From Rhabdothermincola sediminis (lineage in GTDB: Bacteria; Actinomycetota; Acidimicrobiia; Acidimicrobiales; Acidimicrobilacustridaceae), in the NCBI RefSeq assembly GCF_014805525.1, contig NZ_JACFSZ010000013.1:1-64000 (forward strand): a DNA stretch of 64,000 nt, given 5' to 3'. Numbering within the stretch: the first letter of the stretch is position 1; every line of letters begins with the position of its first letter. The position numbers were made by a program, and so were the translations under genes. The notes below the pieces were generated by a model. That model worked only from the letters and a program-made list of their open reading frames with translations. It was not told the origin of the DNA and did not search any database. Below, in pieces: positions 10,313 to 18,671 of the stretch.

Positions 10313-11571
10313 CGCAGCGCCTCTGCCCGAGGCCCGACGGGTGCCTCCCATCGCCCGAGCAGGTCCACGAGACCTGGCACCGATCTCGAGGACCGCTGGA
10401 CGTGGAGCTTGGCGCAACGCTGCTGGTGATCGAACCGGATCATGCCGTGCCGATCGTGCACCGCCGTGCTGAGCAGGTACTCGCCCGGCGCCAGGGCCAA
10501 CTGGTCGATGCGGTAGTCGACGTACCCCTCGTCGACGAGGACCTCGGACCGTCGATCGTCCGGACGCATCCCGGGGGTGGCCACGTGCACACCGTTCGCG
10601 CTCTCGACCGCGAAGGAGAACAGCGGTGATTCCACCGGCTCCGATGCCCGGTAACGGATCCGGACCGTGAGCGGCTCCAGGCTCAGGGCCACCTGGGTGG
10701 GTTGGCCGTCCGAGCCCAGGAACTCCACGGCTTCGATGGAGAGCGGGCGCAACGACGCCTCGACGTCGAGACCACCCTCGGGGACACCGAGCTCGCTGGC
10801 CGCCTCGGCTTCGTGCTCGAAGCGCTCCGCTTCGCGCTCGTTGACCTTGCTGACGTAGTGGTGCACGACGTCGCCTGCGGGACCCTCGGCCAGCAACTTG
10901 CCATGGTCCAGCCACGCGGCCCTGCTGCACATGCTCTGCACCAACCCGAGGCTGTGGGTCACCATCACGATCGTGACCCCTCGGTTGCGAAGCCTGTAGA
11001 GGTGCTCGAAGCAGCGGCGCTGGAACTCCTCGTCGCCGACCGCGATGACCTCGTCGATCAGGAGGATCTGGGGGTCGACGTGGACCGCCACCGAGAACCC
11101 GAGCCGGACGTACATCCCACTCGAGTAGTGCTTCACCGGCGTGTCGATGAAGGGCTCGATGCCCGAGAACTCGACGATCTCATCGAGGATCTTGTCGGTG
11201 TCCCGTCGGCGGAAACCGAGGATGGCGGCGTTCAGGTAGATGTTCTCGCGTCCTGTCAGATCCGGGTGGAAGCCTGCGCCCAGCTCGAGCAGCGCCGAGA
11301 TCCGACCGTTGGCGACGATCCGCCCCTTGGTCGGGCGGTGGATGTTGGCCATCAGTCGCAGGAGACTCGATTTGCCTGATCCGTTGTGGCCCACGAGCCC
11401 GTACACCGACGCCTCGGGCACCTCGAGGCTGACGTCGTCGAGGGCCCAGAACTCCTCGTAACGATCGCGAGCGAAGCGGGTGACCCGCTCCTTCAAACTG
11501 GTGGGCCGGCTCTTGTAGACCTTGAACCGCTTCGAGACCCCCTCGACGACGATCGCGGTGCTTCCCGTCAC
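10309..11571 (-). CDS. wzt: polysaccharide ABC exporter ATP-binding protein (Wzt-like, with C-terminal carbohydrate-binding domain)
   Basis: A 420-residue ATPase. The first ~245 residues are the nucleotide-binding domain, with Walker A GHNGSGKSS, the family helix LLELGAGFHPDLTGRENIY, signature YSSGMYVRLGFSVA and Walker B ILLIDEVIAVGD. This pattern is specific to Wzt/TagH exporters of lipid-linked polysaccharide or teichoic acid. Residues about 270-400 form a beta-rich C-terminal domain like the Wzt module that recognises the modified chain end. The GTG start at 11571 overlaps the permease stop (GTGA), so Wzm and Wzt are translationally coupled. It works at the inner face of the membrane with the product of 11568-12377. 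Confidence 0.95.
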   Translation of the reverse strand: MTGSTAIVVEGVSKRFKVYKSRPTSLKERVTRFARDRYEEFWALDDVSLEVPEASVYGLVGHNGSGKSSLLRLMANIHRPTKGRIVANGRISALLELGAGFHPDLTGRENIYLNAAILGFRRRDTDKILDEIVEFSGIEPFIDTPVKHYSSGMYVRLGFSVAVHVDPQILLIDEVIAVGDEEFQRRCFEHLYRLRNRGVTIVMVTHSLGLVQSMCSRAAWLDHGKLLAEGPAGDVVHHYVSKVNEREAERFEHEAEAASELGVPEGGLDVEASLRPLSIEAVEFLGSDGQPTQVALSLEPLTVRIRYRASEPVESPLFSFAVESANGVHVATPGMRPDDRRSEVLVDEGYVDYRIDQLALAPGEYLLSTAVHDRHGMIRFDHQQRCAKLHVQRSSRSVPGLVDLLGRWEAPVGPRAEALR

Positions 11572-12377
11572 AGCTCCTCCGCCACGTTGCGGGCCTTCAC
11601 GTTGAACGCCGCGGTCCCGGCGAGGAACACCACGACGGAGGCGACCATGGCGTAGAGCATGCCGGCCGTGGAGGGCCAGCGGAGGCTGTAGAAGGCGTCA
11701 CGCGACCACTCGACGAACTGCGTCAACGGGTTGAGCTCGATGAGCCGCCGGACCGGGATGCCCCCGACCCTCGCCGGGATGATGTCGATGCTGTAGATGA
11801 TCGGCGTGGCGTAGAAGAGGAGCTGCATGAAGATGCCGACCAGGTAGCTGACGTCGCGGTAGAGGACGTTGTACACGCTCAGGAAGAGGCCCAGGCCGAG
11901 GGCGAACAGACCGAGGAAGACCAGGATCACCGGGAACAGCAGGAAGGTGACCGACGCGTTCCCCAGCAGCACCATGATGGCCGCGAGGATGCCTCCTTCG
12001 ATCACCGCTTGGAGCAGTACGGTCAGCATGTTCGCGATCGCCGGGGCGGCAGGCGGGAAGTACACCTTGTTGAGCAGGCCCCCGGAGCCCTGCAGGGCTG
12101 AGATCGACCCGGTGACGGTGCCGTTGAAGAAGTTCCACACGACGAGCGCGCAGAACAGGTACATGCCGAACAGCCCGATCCGCCCGTTGCCCATCGGCGG
12201 CGGCTGCTGGGCGAGGAAGACACCGAACACAAGGGTGTAGATGCCGAGGGTGGCCGCCGGGTTGATCAGGGACCACAGCCATCCGAGCAGGCTCTTCTTG
12301 TAGCGAGCTCGCAGCTCCCGCTGAGCGAGGTTGTAGATGAGGTTCCGGTAGGTCCAGATCTCGGTTGCGGCGGTCAC
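11568..12377 (-). CDS. wzm: polysaccharide ABC exporter permease (Wzm/TagG-like)
   Basis: A 269-residue ABC-2 type permease with about six membrane segments. The N-terminal amphipathic stretch (IWTYRNLIYNLAQRELRARY) is followed by KSLLGWLWSLINPA, the conserved cytoplasmic gate motif of the family. The signature YVLYRD-type loop (VYNVLYRDVSYLVGIFMQ) and FYATPIIYS near the last helices match O-antigen and teichoic acid exporters. The GTG at 12377 gives the normal family length; the longer open frame upstream reads as low-complexity and is rejected. It is the first gene of a four-gene overlapping run (wzm, wzt, glycosyltransferase, methyltransferase). Confidence 0.94.
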   Translation of the reverse strand: MTAATEIWTYRNLIYNLAQRELRARYKKSLLGWLWSLINPAATLGIYTLVFGVFLAQQPPPMGNGRIGLFGMYLFCALVVWNFFNGTVTGSISALQGSGGLLNKVYFPPAAPAIANMLTVLLQAVIEGGILAAIMVLLGNASVTFLLFPVILVFLGLFALGLGLFLSVYNVLYRDVSYLVGIFMQLLFYATPIIYSIDIIPARVGGIPVRRLIELNPLTQFVEWSRDAFYSLRWPSTAGMLYAMVASVVVFLAGTAAFNVKARNVAEEL

Positions 12378-12517
12378 GTGTGCAGTCGTCCTCGGATCAG
12401 ACCGAACTCGGCCGATGGCTCGTGCGACGAGGCATCCGGGCGTTCCCGCTCCCAGATCCGGGGCGGCTCCAACGCCGCGTTCCGGCGAGCGTGAAGGGAT
12501 CCGAGCATACCAGCCGG

Positions 12518-13462
12518 TCAGGATCCTCCCGAAGACCGGCCGGCGAGCCAGCGGGTTGCCCGTGACCTCCAACTCCTGCGGCGTGGGGTGGTGATGAACG
12601 GGCGGACCGCATCGGCCAAGCGGGTGTCGACCACCAGCGGGCGGGGACCGCTCGGAAGATCGAGCACGCCGGGTCCCTCGTCTCGCCAGGAGTTCGCCGC
12701 CCACTCGGCCTCGAGCTCTCCCGCCGCGGCGAGCCGCGCCCATCGCCGCACGTGCCAGCTGATGTCGGGGGGGAGACCCAACTCGTCCACCCGCCGACCG
12801 TGCTCGGCCTTCTTCTCGAGCACCTCGCGAGCCCGCAAGCCTGCGTGCAGGCACACGATCTCCGGGGTGTCGATCACTGGGCCATCGACGCCATCGATGT
12901 GGTGTGCGCCCCCGTGGACGATGATGCCCGGCCCGGGTCGGGCGAGGCAGTTGACCGGATGGTTCATCTCCACGTAGGCGATCTCGCCGGCCTCGACCAG
13001 GCGCCGGGCGTCCTCCAGCGTTCCCCGGGTTCCCGGCACGCGGCGGGTGATCGTCAAGAGAGCCTGGGGTGATCGGGCTCGCACGTCACGCCGCTGGACG
13101 AGGTTCACCACGTCGCAGCGCAGGACGCTGGCCTCGGTCCGGGCCAGCACCGCTCGGAGATCACCACCGGGGGTCCACCAGAACTCATCGCCGTCGATAT
13201 TGACGACCCAGTCGACACCCATGGCACCCGCCGCCCGGGCGAGCCGCGTCCGGACCACGTCCTGCTGGTACGGGCCCGGATCGATCTCCACGTGGACGGA
13301 CGGGTCGGACCGAGCCATCTCGGCCAGGATCTCCGCCGTGCCGTCGGTCGAGCCGTTGTCCACCACCAGGAACTCGTCGATGCCGATCGATCGGTGGTAG
13401 CGGAGGTTGACCTCGACGAAGTCGGCCTCGTTGCGCAGCAACATGATGCCGGCGATGCGCAT
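12518..13462 (-). CDS. family 2-type glycosyltransferase
   Basis: A 314-residue GT-A glycosyltransferase. It begins with IAGIMLLRNEADFVEVNLRY, the opening of the Glyco_tranf_2_4 group, and continues with EFLVVDNGSTDGT and the metal-site region VVNIDGDEFWW. A histidine-rich segment (IIVHGGAHHIDG) follows. The donor and acceptor cannot be told from sequence. The ATG at 13462 lies 6 bases after TAGGAT, so although the gene overlaps the 3' end of the preceding glycosyltransferase gene region by its promoter, it may also be transcribed on its own as a leaderless mRNA. Confidence 0.85.
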   Translation of the reverse strand: MRIAGIMLLRNEADFVEVNLRYHRSIGIDEFLVVDNGSTDGTAEILAEMARSDPSVHVEIDPGPYQQDVVRTRLARAAGAMGVDWVVNIDGDEFWWTPGGDLRAVLARTEASVLRCDVVNLVQRRDVRARSPQALLTITRRVPGTRGTLEDARRLVEAGEIAYVEMNHPVNCLARPGPGIIVHGGAHHIDGVDGPVIDTPEIVCLHAGLRAREVLEKKAEHGRRVDELGLPPDISWHVRRWARLAAAGELEAEWAANSWRDEGPGVLDLPSGPRPLVVDTRLADAVRPFITTPRRRSWRSRATRWLAGRSSGGS

Positions 13463-13468
13463 CGGCGG

Positions 13469-13474
13469 ATCCTA
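13469..13474 (-). promoter_or_regulatory. -10 box (TAGGAT) of a leaderless promoter
   Basis: TAGGAT ends 6 bases before the ATG at 13462 and overlaps the stop of the upstream gene. It would provide an internal promoter in the polysaccharide locus. Confidence 0.4.
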
Positions 13475-14794
13475 TTCGCCGCTGCGCAAGGCTGAGCGCG
13501 CCCTGGCAGCGACCCGCTGGAGCAGGCCCGTGAGCCCGGGCGCCGGCAGGGCGTCCGGTGCGACGGGCTGAGCCCGCCCGCCGGCGAGGCGATCCGCTGC
13601 CCGGCGGGGCTCGGCGCAGAGCTCGACGAGCGGCCTGCTCACGACCGACCACTCGTAGGCCGGAGCGAGGTCCCGCACTCGATGCGAGCAGGCGGCCCGC
13701 ACCTCGCGGTCGCGCAGCCGGCCGATCGCCTCGGCCATCGCCGCGGCGTCCTCGGCGGGGACGACCGCTCCGAGCTCGCGCGCACGAACCAGCTCGGCGA
13801 AGCCGTCGCCCTCGGAGGTGAGAATGGGCAGACCCGCCCACAGGTAGTCGAGCAGCCGCGTCCGGAACGAGAAGGTGGTTTCGACGTGCCGCCGGTGCAC
13901 CGAGACCCCGATGTCGGCATCGGTGAGGTAGGCGGCCCGCTCGCCGTAGGAGATCCAACGGTCCGAGAAGACGACCCTGGTCCCGATCAGCCCCCGGTCG
14001 GTGGCCGCATCACGTGCCGCCTGCGCCATGGGCATCACCGGGACCTCAGGCGTGGGGTGCGCGATGCCGGCGAAGAAGAGCTTCACGTTCGGGTCGTCCA
14101 CCAACGCCATCGCGTCGATCAGGGTCAACGGATCGAGCCACTGGTAGATGCCGCCACCCCAGTAGAGCACCACGTCGTCGGCGGCGAACGGGCCACCGGG
14201 CCCCCGCAACGGCCGGTGCTCGGTGAGGGGCGGATCGGCGGGCAGGCCGAACGGCACCACCGGGACGAACCTGCCGAGCGTCGGATCCTCGCCGTAGGTC
14301 TTCGGGTTGACCCGACCGATCGCGGTGAGCAGCCCGATGAGCAGGTGGCGCTGGCGTTCCGACGCGCAGAGCACGGCATCGGCGAACCGGAGCGGCTCGA
14401 TCATCTGGGCCAGCGCATCGAGGAACCGAGCGTCCTGCTCCTGCGGGGCCGCCGGCGAGAACCACTCCAACACCTCGAAGAGGACCGGATCGTAGGCGTC
14501 GGCCAGCACGACCAGGTCGTGGTCCGCGATCCAGTCGAAGCGGTGGAGCACCGACGGCATGGCCAGCACGACGTCGGCCCAGTCGACGTGGGGCTCCAGG
14601 TCGAGCCGCTCCCGGACGGTCGTGGACCGGAACGGGAGGCCGGCGAGGGAGACCTCATGGGTCGACCCCAGCACGACCTCGAACGAGCGATCCAGCACCC
14701 GGGCCAGCTCGATGGCCCGGATGGCCGGCCCCGCCATCGCTCCCCCGACCTTGTCAGCGGTGAGAACGAGCACACGCGTCGGGCGGCCGGCCAT
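13472..14794 (-). CDS. GT-B glycosyltransferase (GT4-like)
   Basis: A 440-residue protein with the GT4 N-terminal pattern (VLVLTADKVGGAMAGPAIRAIELARVL) and a C-terminal nucleotide-sugar-binding half (VVLYWGGGIYQWLDPLTLIDAM, ADIGVSVHRRHVETTFSFRTRLLDYLWAGLPILTSEGDGF, which I split here into two observed motifs: YWGGG and LWAGLPILTSEGDGFAEL). This closely resembles mannosyl- and rhamnosyl-transferases of actinobacterial envelope loci. The ATG at 14794 is preceded at 9 bases by TAAGGT. The gene is divergent from the DUF2142 gene at 14888 and starts the left half of the locus. Confidence 0.85.
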   Translation of the reverse strand: MAGRPTRVLVLTADKVGGAMAGPAIRAIELARVLDRSFEVVLGSTHEVSLAGLPFRSTTVRERLDLEPHVDWADVVLAMPSVLHRFDWIADHDLVVLADAYDPVLFEVLEWFSPAAPQEQDARFLDALAQMIEPLRFADAVLCASERQRHLLIGLLTAIGRVNPKTYGEDPTLGRFVPVVPFGLPADPPLTEHRPLRGPGGPFAADDVVLYWGGGIYQWLDPLTLIDAMALVDDPNVKLFFAGIAHPTPEVPVMPMAQAARDAATDRGLIGTRVVFSDRWISYGERAAYLTDADIGVSVHRRHVETTFSFRTRLLDYLWAGLPILTSEGDGFAELVRARELGAVVPAEDAAAMAEAIGRLRDREVRAACSHRVRDLAPAYEWSVVSRPLVELCAEPRRAADRLAGGRAQPVAPDALPAPGLTGLLQRVAARARSALRSGE

Positions 14795-14803
14795 GGGCCA
14801 GCG

Positions 14804-14809
14804 ACCTTA
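14804..14809 (-). promoter_or_regulatory. -10 box (TAAGGT) upstream of the GT4-like gene
   Basis: TAAGGT on the minus strand lies 9 bases before the ATG at 14794, within the 93-base divergent intergenic region. Confidence 0.4.
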
Positions 14810-14861
14810 CCAGTGGGGCCCTGCCGGCCCTCACCGGCACGGGCACGCTCATCGCGAGGGG

Positions 14862-14867
14862 TAGCGT
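14862..14867 (+). promoter_or_regulatory. -10 box (TAGCGT) upstream of the DUF2142 gene
   Basis: TAGCGT is followed by GGAAGG, a Shine-Dalgarno 12 bases before the ATG at 14888. This promoter would therefore give a short-leadered transcript. Confidence 0.35.
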
Positions 14868-14887
14868 GGCGGAAGGTCCCCACGACG

Positions 14888-16522
14888 ATGCCGCTCTCCA
14901 CTCCGACCAGTGCCCCGCACCCGGCACGTGCCGGCTTCGCCTCCCACCTCGACGACCGTCGGATCTGGTGGATCTCCTTCCTCATCCTGGGTGCGCTGGC
15001 GGCGATCTGGGCCCTCTCGATGCCGCCGCTGGTCGGTCCGGACGAGCCCGCACACGCCGGCAAGGCGGCAGCCGTGGTGCGCGGTGAGCTCACCTGGGTG
15101 GCACGAGAGGACATCGCCGGCACCAGCGACGACGACGTGACCCGGTCGGAGATCTGGCTCCGCATGCCTCGCGCCTACGCGGAGCCGGACTATGCGTGCA
15201 TCGCGCTGCCCCCCCTGAGGCCAGCGAACTGCATGACCGCCGTACCACGGGTCACCGATGAGGTCGAGGCCATCAACTCCGCCGGCGCGTACCCGCCCGT
15301 GTTCTACGCGCTCGTCGGCTGGCCCTCCCTCCTGCTCCCGCCATCGAAGGCGATGTACATGATGCGGCTCGTCAACGTGGCGCTGTGCTCGGCCCTGGTG
15401 GCCTCGGCGCTGGTGGCCGCCCGCCGTGCCGATGTGAGTGGCACGACGGTCATAGGGGTGGCGGCTGCGCTGACACCCATGGTCGTGTTCCTCGCCGCGG
15501 TCATCAACCCCAACGCCCTGGAGATCGTGGCAGCCATGTGCACCGTCGTGGCCGGCCTGGAGCTCCTGCAGACCGAGGGAAGACCGTCGACCCGCTCGAT
15601 CACCCGGTTCTTCGTTGCGTCGTCGATGCTGGTCCTCGCCCGACCGCTGTCGATGTTGATGCTCCTCGCGATCGTCGGCCTGCTCGCCCTCGCGGCCTTG
15701 GGTCGCGCCAACCTCAGGACGCTGGCCGGTGACCGTCGCGTGCGGATCGGCGCGGTCGTCTTGTCCGTGGCCACCGGTTTCGCGGTGTTCTGGCTCGCCT
15801 ACGCGACCCCGCAGCGCGCGCTCTGGGGAGGGCCTCGCCCGGGGATCACGCTGCCCGAGGCCTTGCGTGAATCAGCGAGCATGTTCCCGTGGCGGGTGCG
15901 CCAGATGATCGGCGTGTTCGGGTGGATCGACGCGCACGACGCACTGCCGGTGTGGATGATCGTGTCGTGGCTCGGGGTTGTGGGAGCGCTCGTGGTCCGA
16001 GCGCTGGTGGTCGGCTCGGCCCGCCAGAGGCTGGCAGTCGTCGCATCGGTGCTCGGTGTCATCGCGCTCACGCTCTCCGAGGTCACCCAGGCCGAGCGCA
16101 TCGGCTTCGTGTGGCAGGGCCGATACTCGCTGCCCGTCGCGATCGCGGTGCCCATCTTGGCGGCTTGGGTGGTCGGGACGTCGGGGAGGGTTGGGTGGCG
16201 CCCGCTGCGCGGCATGGGCGCCCTGGCGATCGGGGCCCTCACCGTGATCATGCTCTTCTCCTACGTCGTGGTGATGCGCCGGTACGTGATCGGCGCGCCG
16301 TCGCCGTACCTCGACTACCTCTTCGAGGGCGACTGGGAGCCGAAGTTGCCGAAGCACCTGCTACTCGCGCTCGCCACACTGGCCACCACGGCACTCGGCC
16401 TGTGGCTGGGGACGCTGGCGCTGGCGCGTCAACACTCACCAGCCGGCGCGGGCCTCGGCGAGGGTGACACGCCAGCGGTCGGCACCAGTGCCATGAGGAG
16501 CTCGGCGTCGCTCACGGTCTGA
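14888..16522 (+). CDS. DUF2142-family polytopic membrane protein
   Basis: A 544-residue integral membrane protein with about ten to twelve hydrophobic segments. The first (WWISFLILGALAAIWAL) is followed by an extracytoplasmic loop with the family hallmark PPLVGPDEPAH, which carries the acidic pair typical of GT-C-like proteins. DUF2142 proteins occur in polysaccharide and teichoic-acid loci; their activity is not established, but the fold resembles lipid-linked sugar transferases. It is the only plus-strand gene in the locus. Its last 94 bases overlap, convergently, the 3' end of the GT2 gene at 16429. ATG 14888 is chosen for its GGAAGG Shine-Dalgarno; a longer open frame upstream runs antisense through the GT4 gene and is rejected. 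Confidence 0.85.
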   Translation: MPLSTPTSAPHPARAGFASHLDDRRIWWISFLILGALAAIWALSMPPLVGPDEPAHAGKAAAVVRGELTWVAREDIAGTSDDDVTRSEIWLRMPRAYAEPDYACIALPPLRPANCMTAVPRVTDEVEAINSAGAYPPVFYALVGWPSLLLPPSKAMYMMRLVNVALCSALVASALVAARRADVSGTTVIGVAAALTPMVVFLAAVINPNALEIVAAMCTVVAGLELLQTEGRPSTRSITRFFVASSMLVLARPLSMLMLLAIVGLLALAALGRANLRTLAGDRRVRIGAVVLSVATGFAVFWLAYATPQRALWGGPRPGITLPEALRESASMFPWRVRQMIGVFGWIDAHDALPVWMIVSWLGVVGALVVRALVVGSARQRLAVVASVLGVIALTLSEVTQAERIGFVWQGRYSLPVAIAVPILAAWVVGTSGRVGWRPLRGMGALAIGALTVIMLFSYVVVMRRYVIGAPSPYLDYLFEGDWEPKLPKHLLLALATLATTALGLWLGTLALARQHSPAGAGLGEGDTPAVGTSAMRSSASLTV

Positions 16523-17817
16523 CGGCGACGGAGGCGCCGGCGGGCCCGGAGCGCGTGCGGTGCCGAGCGGAGGAAGCCGAGCCCTGCACGCAGCCTCCGG
16601 TACGTCGGCACCGGGTTGGGGCGGCGACCCTGCGCCAGCGCTGCGACGATGTCGCGGCGTGCCGCGTCGTAGGTCTGGCCGAGGAACCCTCCGAGCGCCC
16701 GCCTGAGTAGCGGCGCGGGCGCGTTCTTCGCCAGGACGAGCAGTCGGTTCCGCTCGGTGAAGTACTGGAACCGGGCTGATCCGTCGATGCTGGTGGCCGC
16801 GTGCAGGTGGCGGACACGGGCTTCCGGCACGAACCGGTACCGCCATCCCCGGGCCTGGCCTCGCCACGAGAGATCGGTGTCCTCGTAGTAGAGGAACAGG
16901 TGCTCGTCGAACAGCCCCACGTCAGCCAGGTAGTCGGGGCGCAGCAACACCGCGCCCCCGCACCACGCGAACACCTCGGCCGGCTCGTCGAATTGACCGC
17001 TGTCCACCTCCCCGAACCCCCGGTCGGCCCCGTAGCCGTCGTCGAAGACGACCGAACCGGCGTTGTTGACCACGTCGAAGGGTTCGCCGTCCACCGCCAC
17101 CTCGATCCACGAAGGTCGCTCGTGGACCTCGACCTCCGTGCGCACCCGGCCCGAGGTGAACGTCGCTACCCGGGGCGAGAGCGCGGCCGCCTGCAACTCG
17201 ATCCGGTCCGGTCGCGGCTCCCCCCGCCGCACCGGCACCCGCACGACGGCCCGCCGCCCGGTCCACTGCCAGCTGCTCCGCCCCGAGACCTCCAGGCCAT
17301 GACCGCCCCGGGGGACGTGCACCCGGCGCCACACGTCCTCGCCGGCCACCCTGGCCCCGGTCAGCTTCACCCCCAGCTCGCGGGGATCACCTGGGCCCGG
17401 GCGCTCAGCAGGTACCTCGACCGCCAGCTCGAGGTACTGGTGATCGAACAGGATCAACGGGCACGCCGCGCCGAGTGACCGATCGGCTTCGAGCGCCTCC
17501 ACCAGCGGTGCCAGGAAGCCCGGCTCGACGAACGCGTCGTTGTTCACGAGGCCCACGTAGCGCACGCCGGCCAGGTCACGCAGGGCAACGTTGTTGGCCG
17601 GAAACCCTCGATTGCGATCGAGCTGCACCACTTCGACGCTCGGGTGTCGGGTGGCGACGGCGTGAGCGCTGCCGTCGCTGGAGCCGTTGTCGATCAGCAC
17701 CAACTCCAGCTCGTCGGGTGGCCACCGCAGTGCCATCAAGTGGTCGAAGCAGCGCACCACCTCGTGACCACCGTCGTAGTTGAGCACGACGAGGCGAACC
17801 CGTCCCCGCTCGGCCAT
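16429..17817 (-). CDS. GT2 glycosyltransferase (rhamnosyltransferase-like)
   Basis: A 462-residue GT2 enzyme. Seen in order are RVRLVVLNYDGG (N-terminal strand), LVLIDNGSSDGSA (nucleotide-binding loop), RNRGFPANNVALRD, YVGLVNNDAFVEPGFL (DxD-equivalent region) and, after a ~140-residue beta-rich insertion, the acceptor region GLFDEHLFLYYEDTDLSWR, a motif shared by WbbL-type rhamnosyltransferases. The C-terminal 80 residues are basic and probably membrane-associated. It ends 94 bases inside the convergent DUF2142 gene. The ATG at 17817 sits 4 bases after the rmlD stop region, so it likely follows rmlD in one transcript. Rhamnose as donor is inferred from the rml genes directly upstream. Confidence 0.88.
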   Translation of the reverse strand: MAERGRVRLVVLNYDGGHEVVRCFDHLMALRWPPDELELVLIDNGSSDGSAHAVATRHPSVEVVQLDRNRGFPANNVALRDLAGVRYVGLVNNDAFVEPGFLAPLVEALEADRSLGAACPLILFDHQYLELAVEVPAERPGPGDPRELGVKLTGARVAGEDVWRRVHVPRGGHGLEVSGRSSWQWTGRRAVVRVPVRRGEPRPDRIELQAAALSPRVATFTSGRVRTEVEVHERPSWIEVAVDGEPFDVVNNAGSVVFDDGYGADRGFGEVDSGQFDEPAEVFAWCGGAVLLRPDYLADVGLFDEHLFLYYEDTDLSWRGQARGWRYRFVPEARVRHLHAATSIDGSARFQYFTERNRLLVLAKNAPAPLLRRALGGFLGQTYDAARRDIVAALAQGRRPNPVPTYRRLRAGLGFLRSAPHALRARRRLRRRQTVSDAELLMALVPTAGVSPSPRPAPAGEC

Positions 17818-17821
17818 CGGA

Positions 17822-18670
17822 TCAGCGGTCGAGCAGCCGGGCAACGAGGCGATCGAGGCTGTGGCGGTAGTGCGGGAGCAGCGGCACGCCCGACAGCCGG
17901 AGCGCAGCGTTGTCGAGAACCGAGTTGGCCGGCCTGGGCGCCGGGCGCGGTGGGTCGAGCTCGGAGGTGGCGATCGGCCGCACCCGATCCGGGTCCTGGC
18001 CTGCACACTCGAGCACAGCCCGCGCGAACTCGTACCAGGAGACGGCTCCCTGGTTCGTGACGTGGAACAAGCCGGTGCGGCGCTCGACCACCAGCCGCTT
18101 GATCATCGCCGCCAGATCGTCGGCGAAGGTCGGGTGGCCACGCTGGTCGTCGACGAAGGACAACACATCGTGCTCGGCCGCGAGCCGCAGGATGGTCTTG
18201 ACCATGTTGTTGCCGTGGAAGCCACACACCCACGAGGTGCGGATGATGGTTGCGGCGGGACCGGCCTCCTGCTCACCGCCCAGCTTGGAGCGCCCGTAGA
18301 CCGAGACCGGGTTGGGCTGGTCCCACTCCAGATAGGGCTCCGTCTTCGAACCGTCGAACACGTAGTCGGTCGAGAGGTGGACCAGGTGGGCGCCCACCAC
18401 CCGAGCGGCCTCGGCCAGGTAGCGGGTTCCCAGCGCGTTGACGAGGAACGCTCGATCGGGGTCGAGCTCGCAGGCGTCCACCGCGGTCCAGGCTGCCGCG
18501 TTGACGACGACATCCGGCTCGGAGGCGCAGATCGCCGACATCGCGGCGTCGCGATCGGCGATGTCGAGGCTGGCGCGGTCGAACCCCACGACCTCGTGAC
18601 CGTCTGCGGTGAAGACCTCGACCAACTCCCGACCGACCTGCCCCCCGGCTCCGGTGATCAGCACCCGCAT
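17822..18670 (-). CDS. rmlD: dTDP-4-dehydrorhamnose reductase
   Basis: A 282-residue SDR that reduces dTDP-4-keto-L-rhamnose to dTDP-L-rhamnose, the last step of the pathway. It shows the nucleotide motif ITGAGGQVGREL (residues 5-16), VVNAAAWTAVDACE, STDYVFDG and the catalytic YGRSK tyrosine/lysine pair. Length is normal. It lies 1 base from rmlB, with the rmlB stop at 18672, and is followed by the GT2 gene. All four Rml enzymes are encoded within 6 kb. Confidence 0.95.
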   Translation of the reverse strand: MRVLITGAGGQVGRELVEVFTADGHEVVGFDRASLDIADRDAAMSAICASEPDVVVNAAAWTAVDACELDPDRAFLVNALGTRYLAEAARVVGAHLVHLSTDYVFDGSKTEPYLEWDQPNPVSVYGRSKLGGEQEAGPAATIIRTSWVCGFHGNNMVKTILRLAAEHDVLSFVDDQRGHPTFADDLAAMIKRLVVERRTGLFHVTNQGAVSWYEFARAVLECAGQDPDRVRPIATSELDPPRPAPRPANSVLDNAALRLSGVPLLPHYRHSLDRLVARLLDR

Positions 18671-18671
18671 G

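Noticed and set aside
11568-12854. A 428-codon version of the Wzm permease
   Set aside because: The extra N-terminal residues are low-complexity and cross the 3' end of the next gene; GTG 12377 gives the family length.
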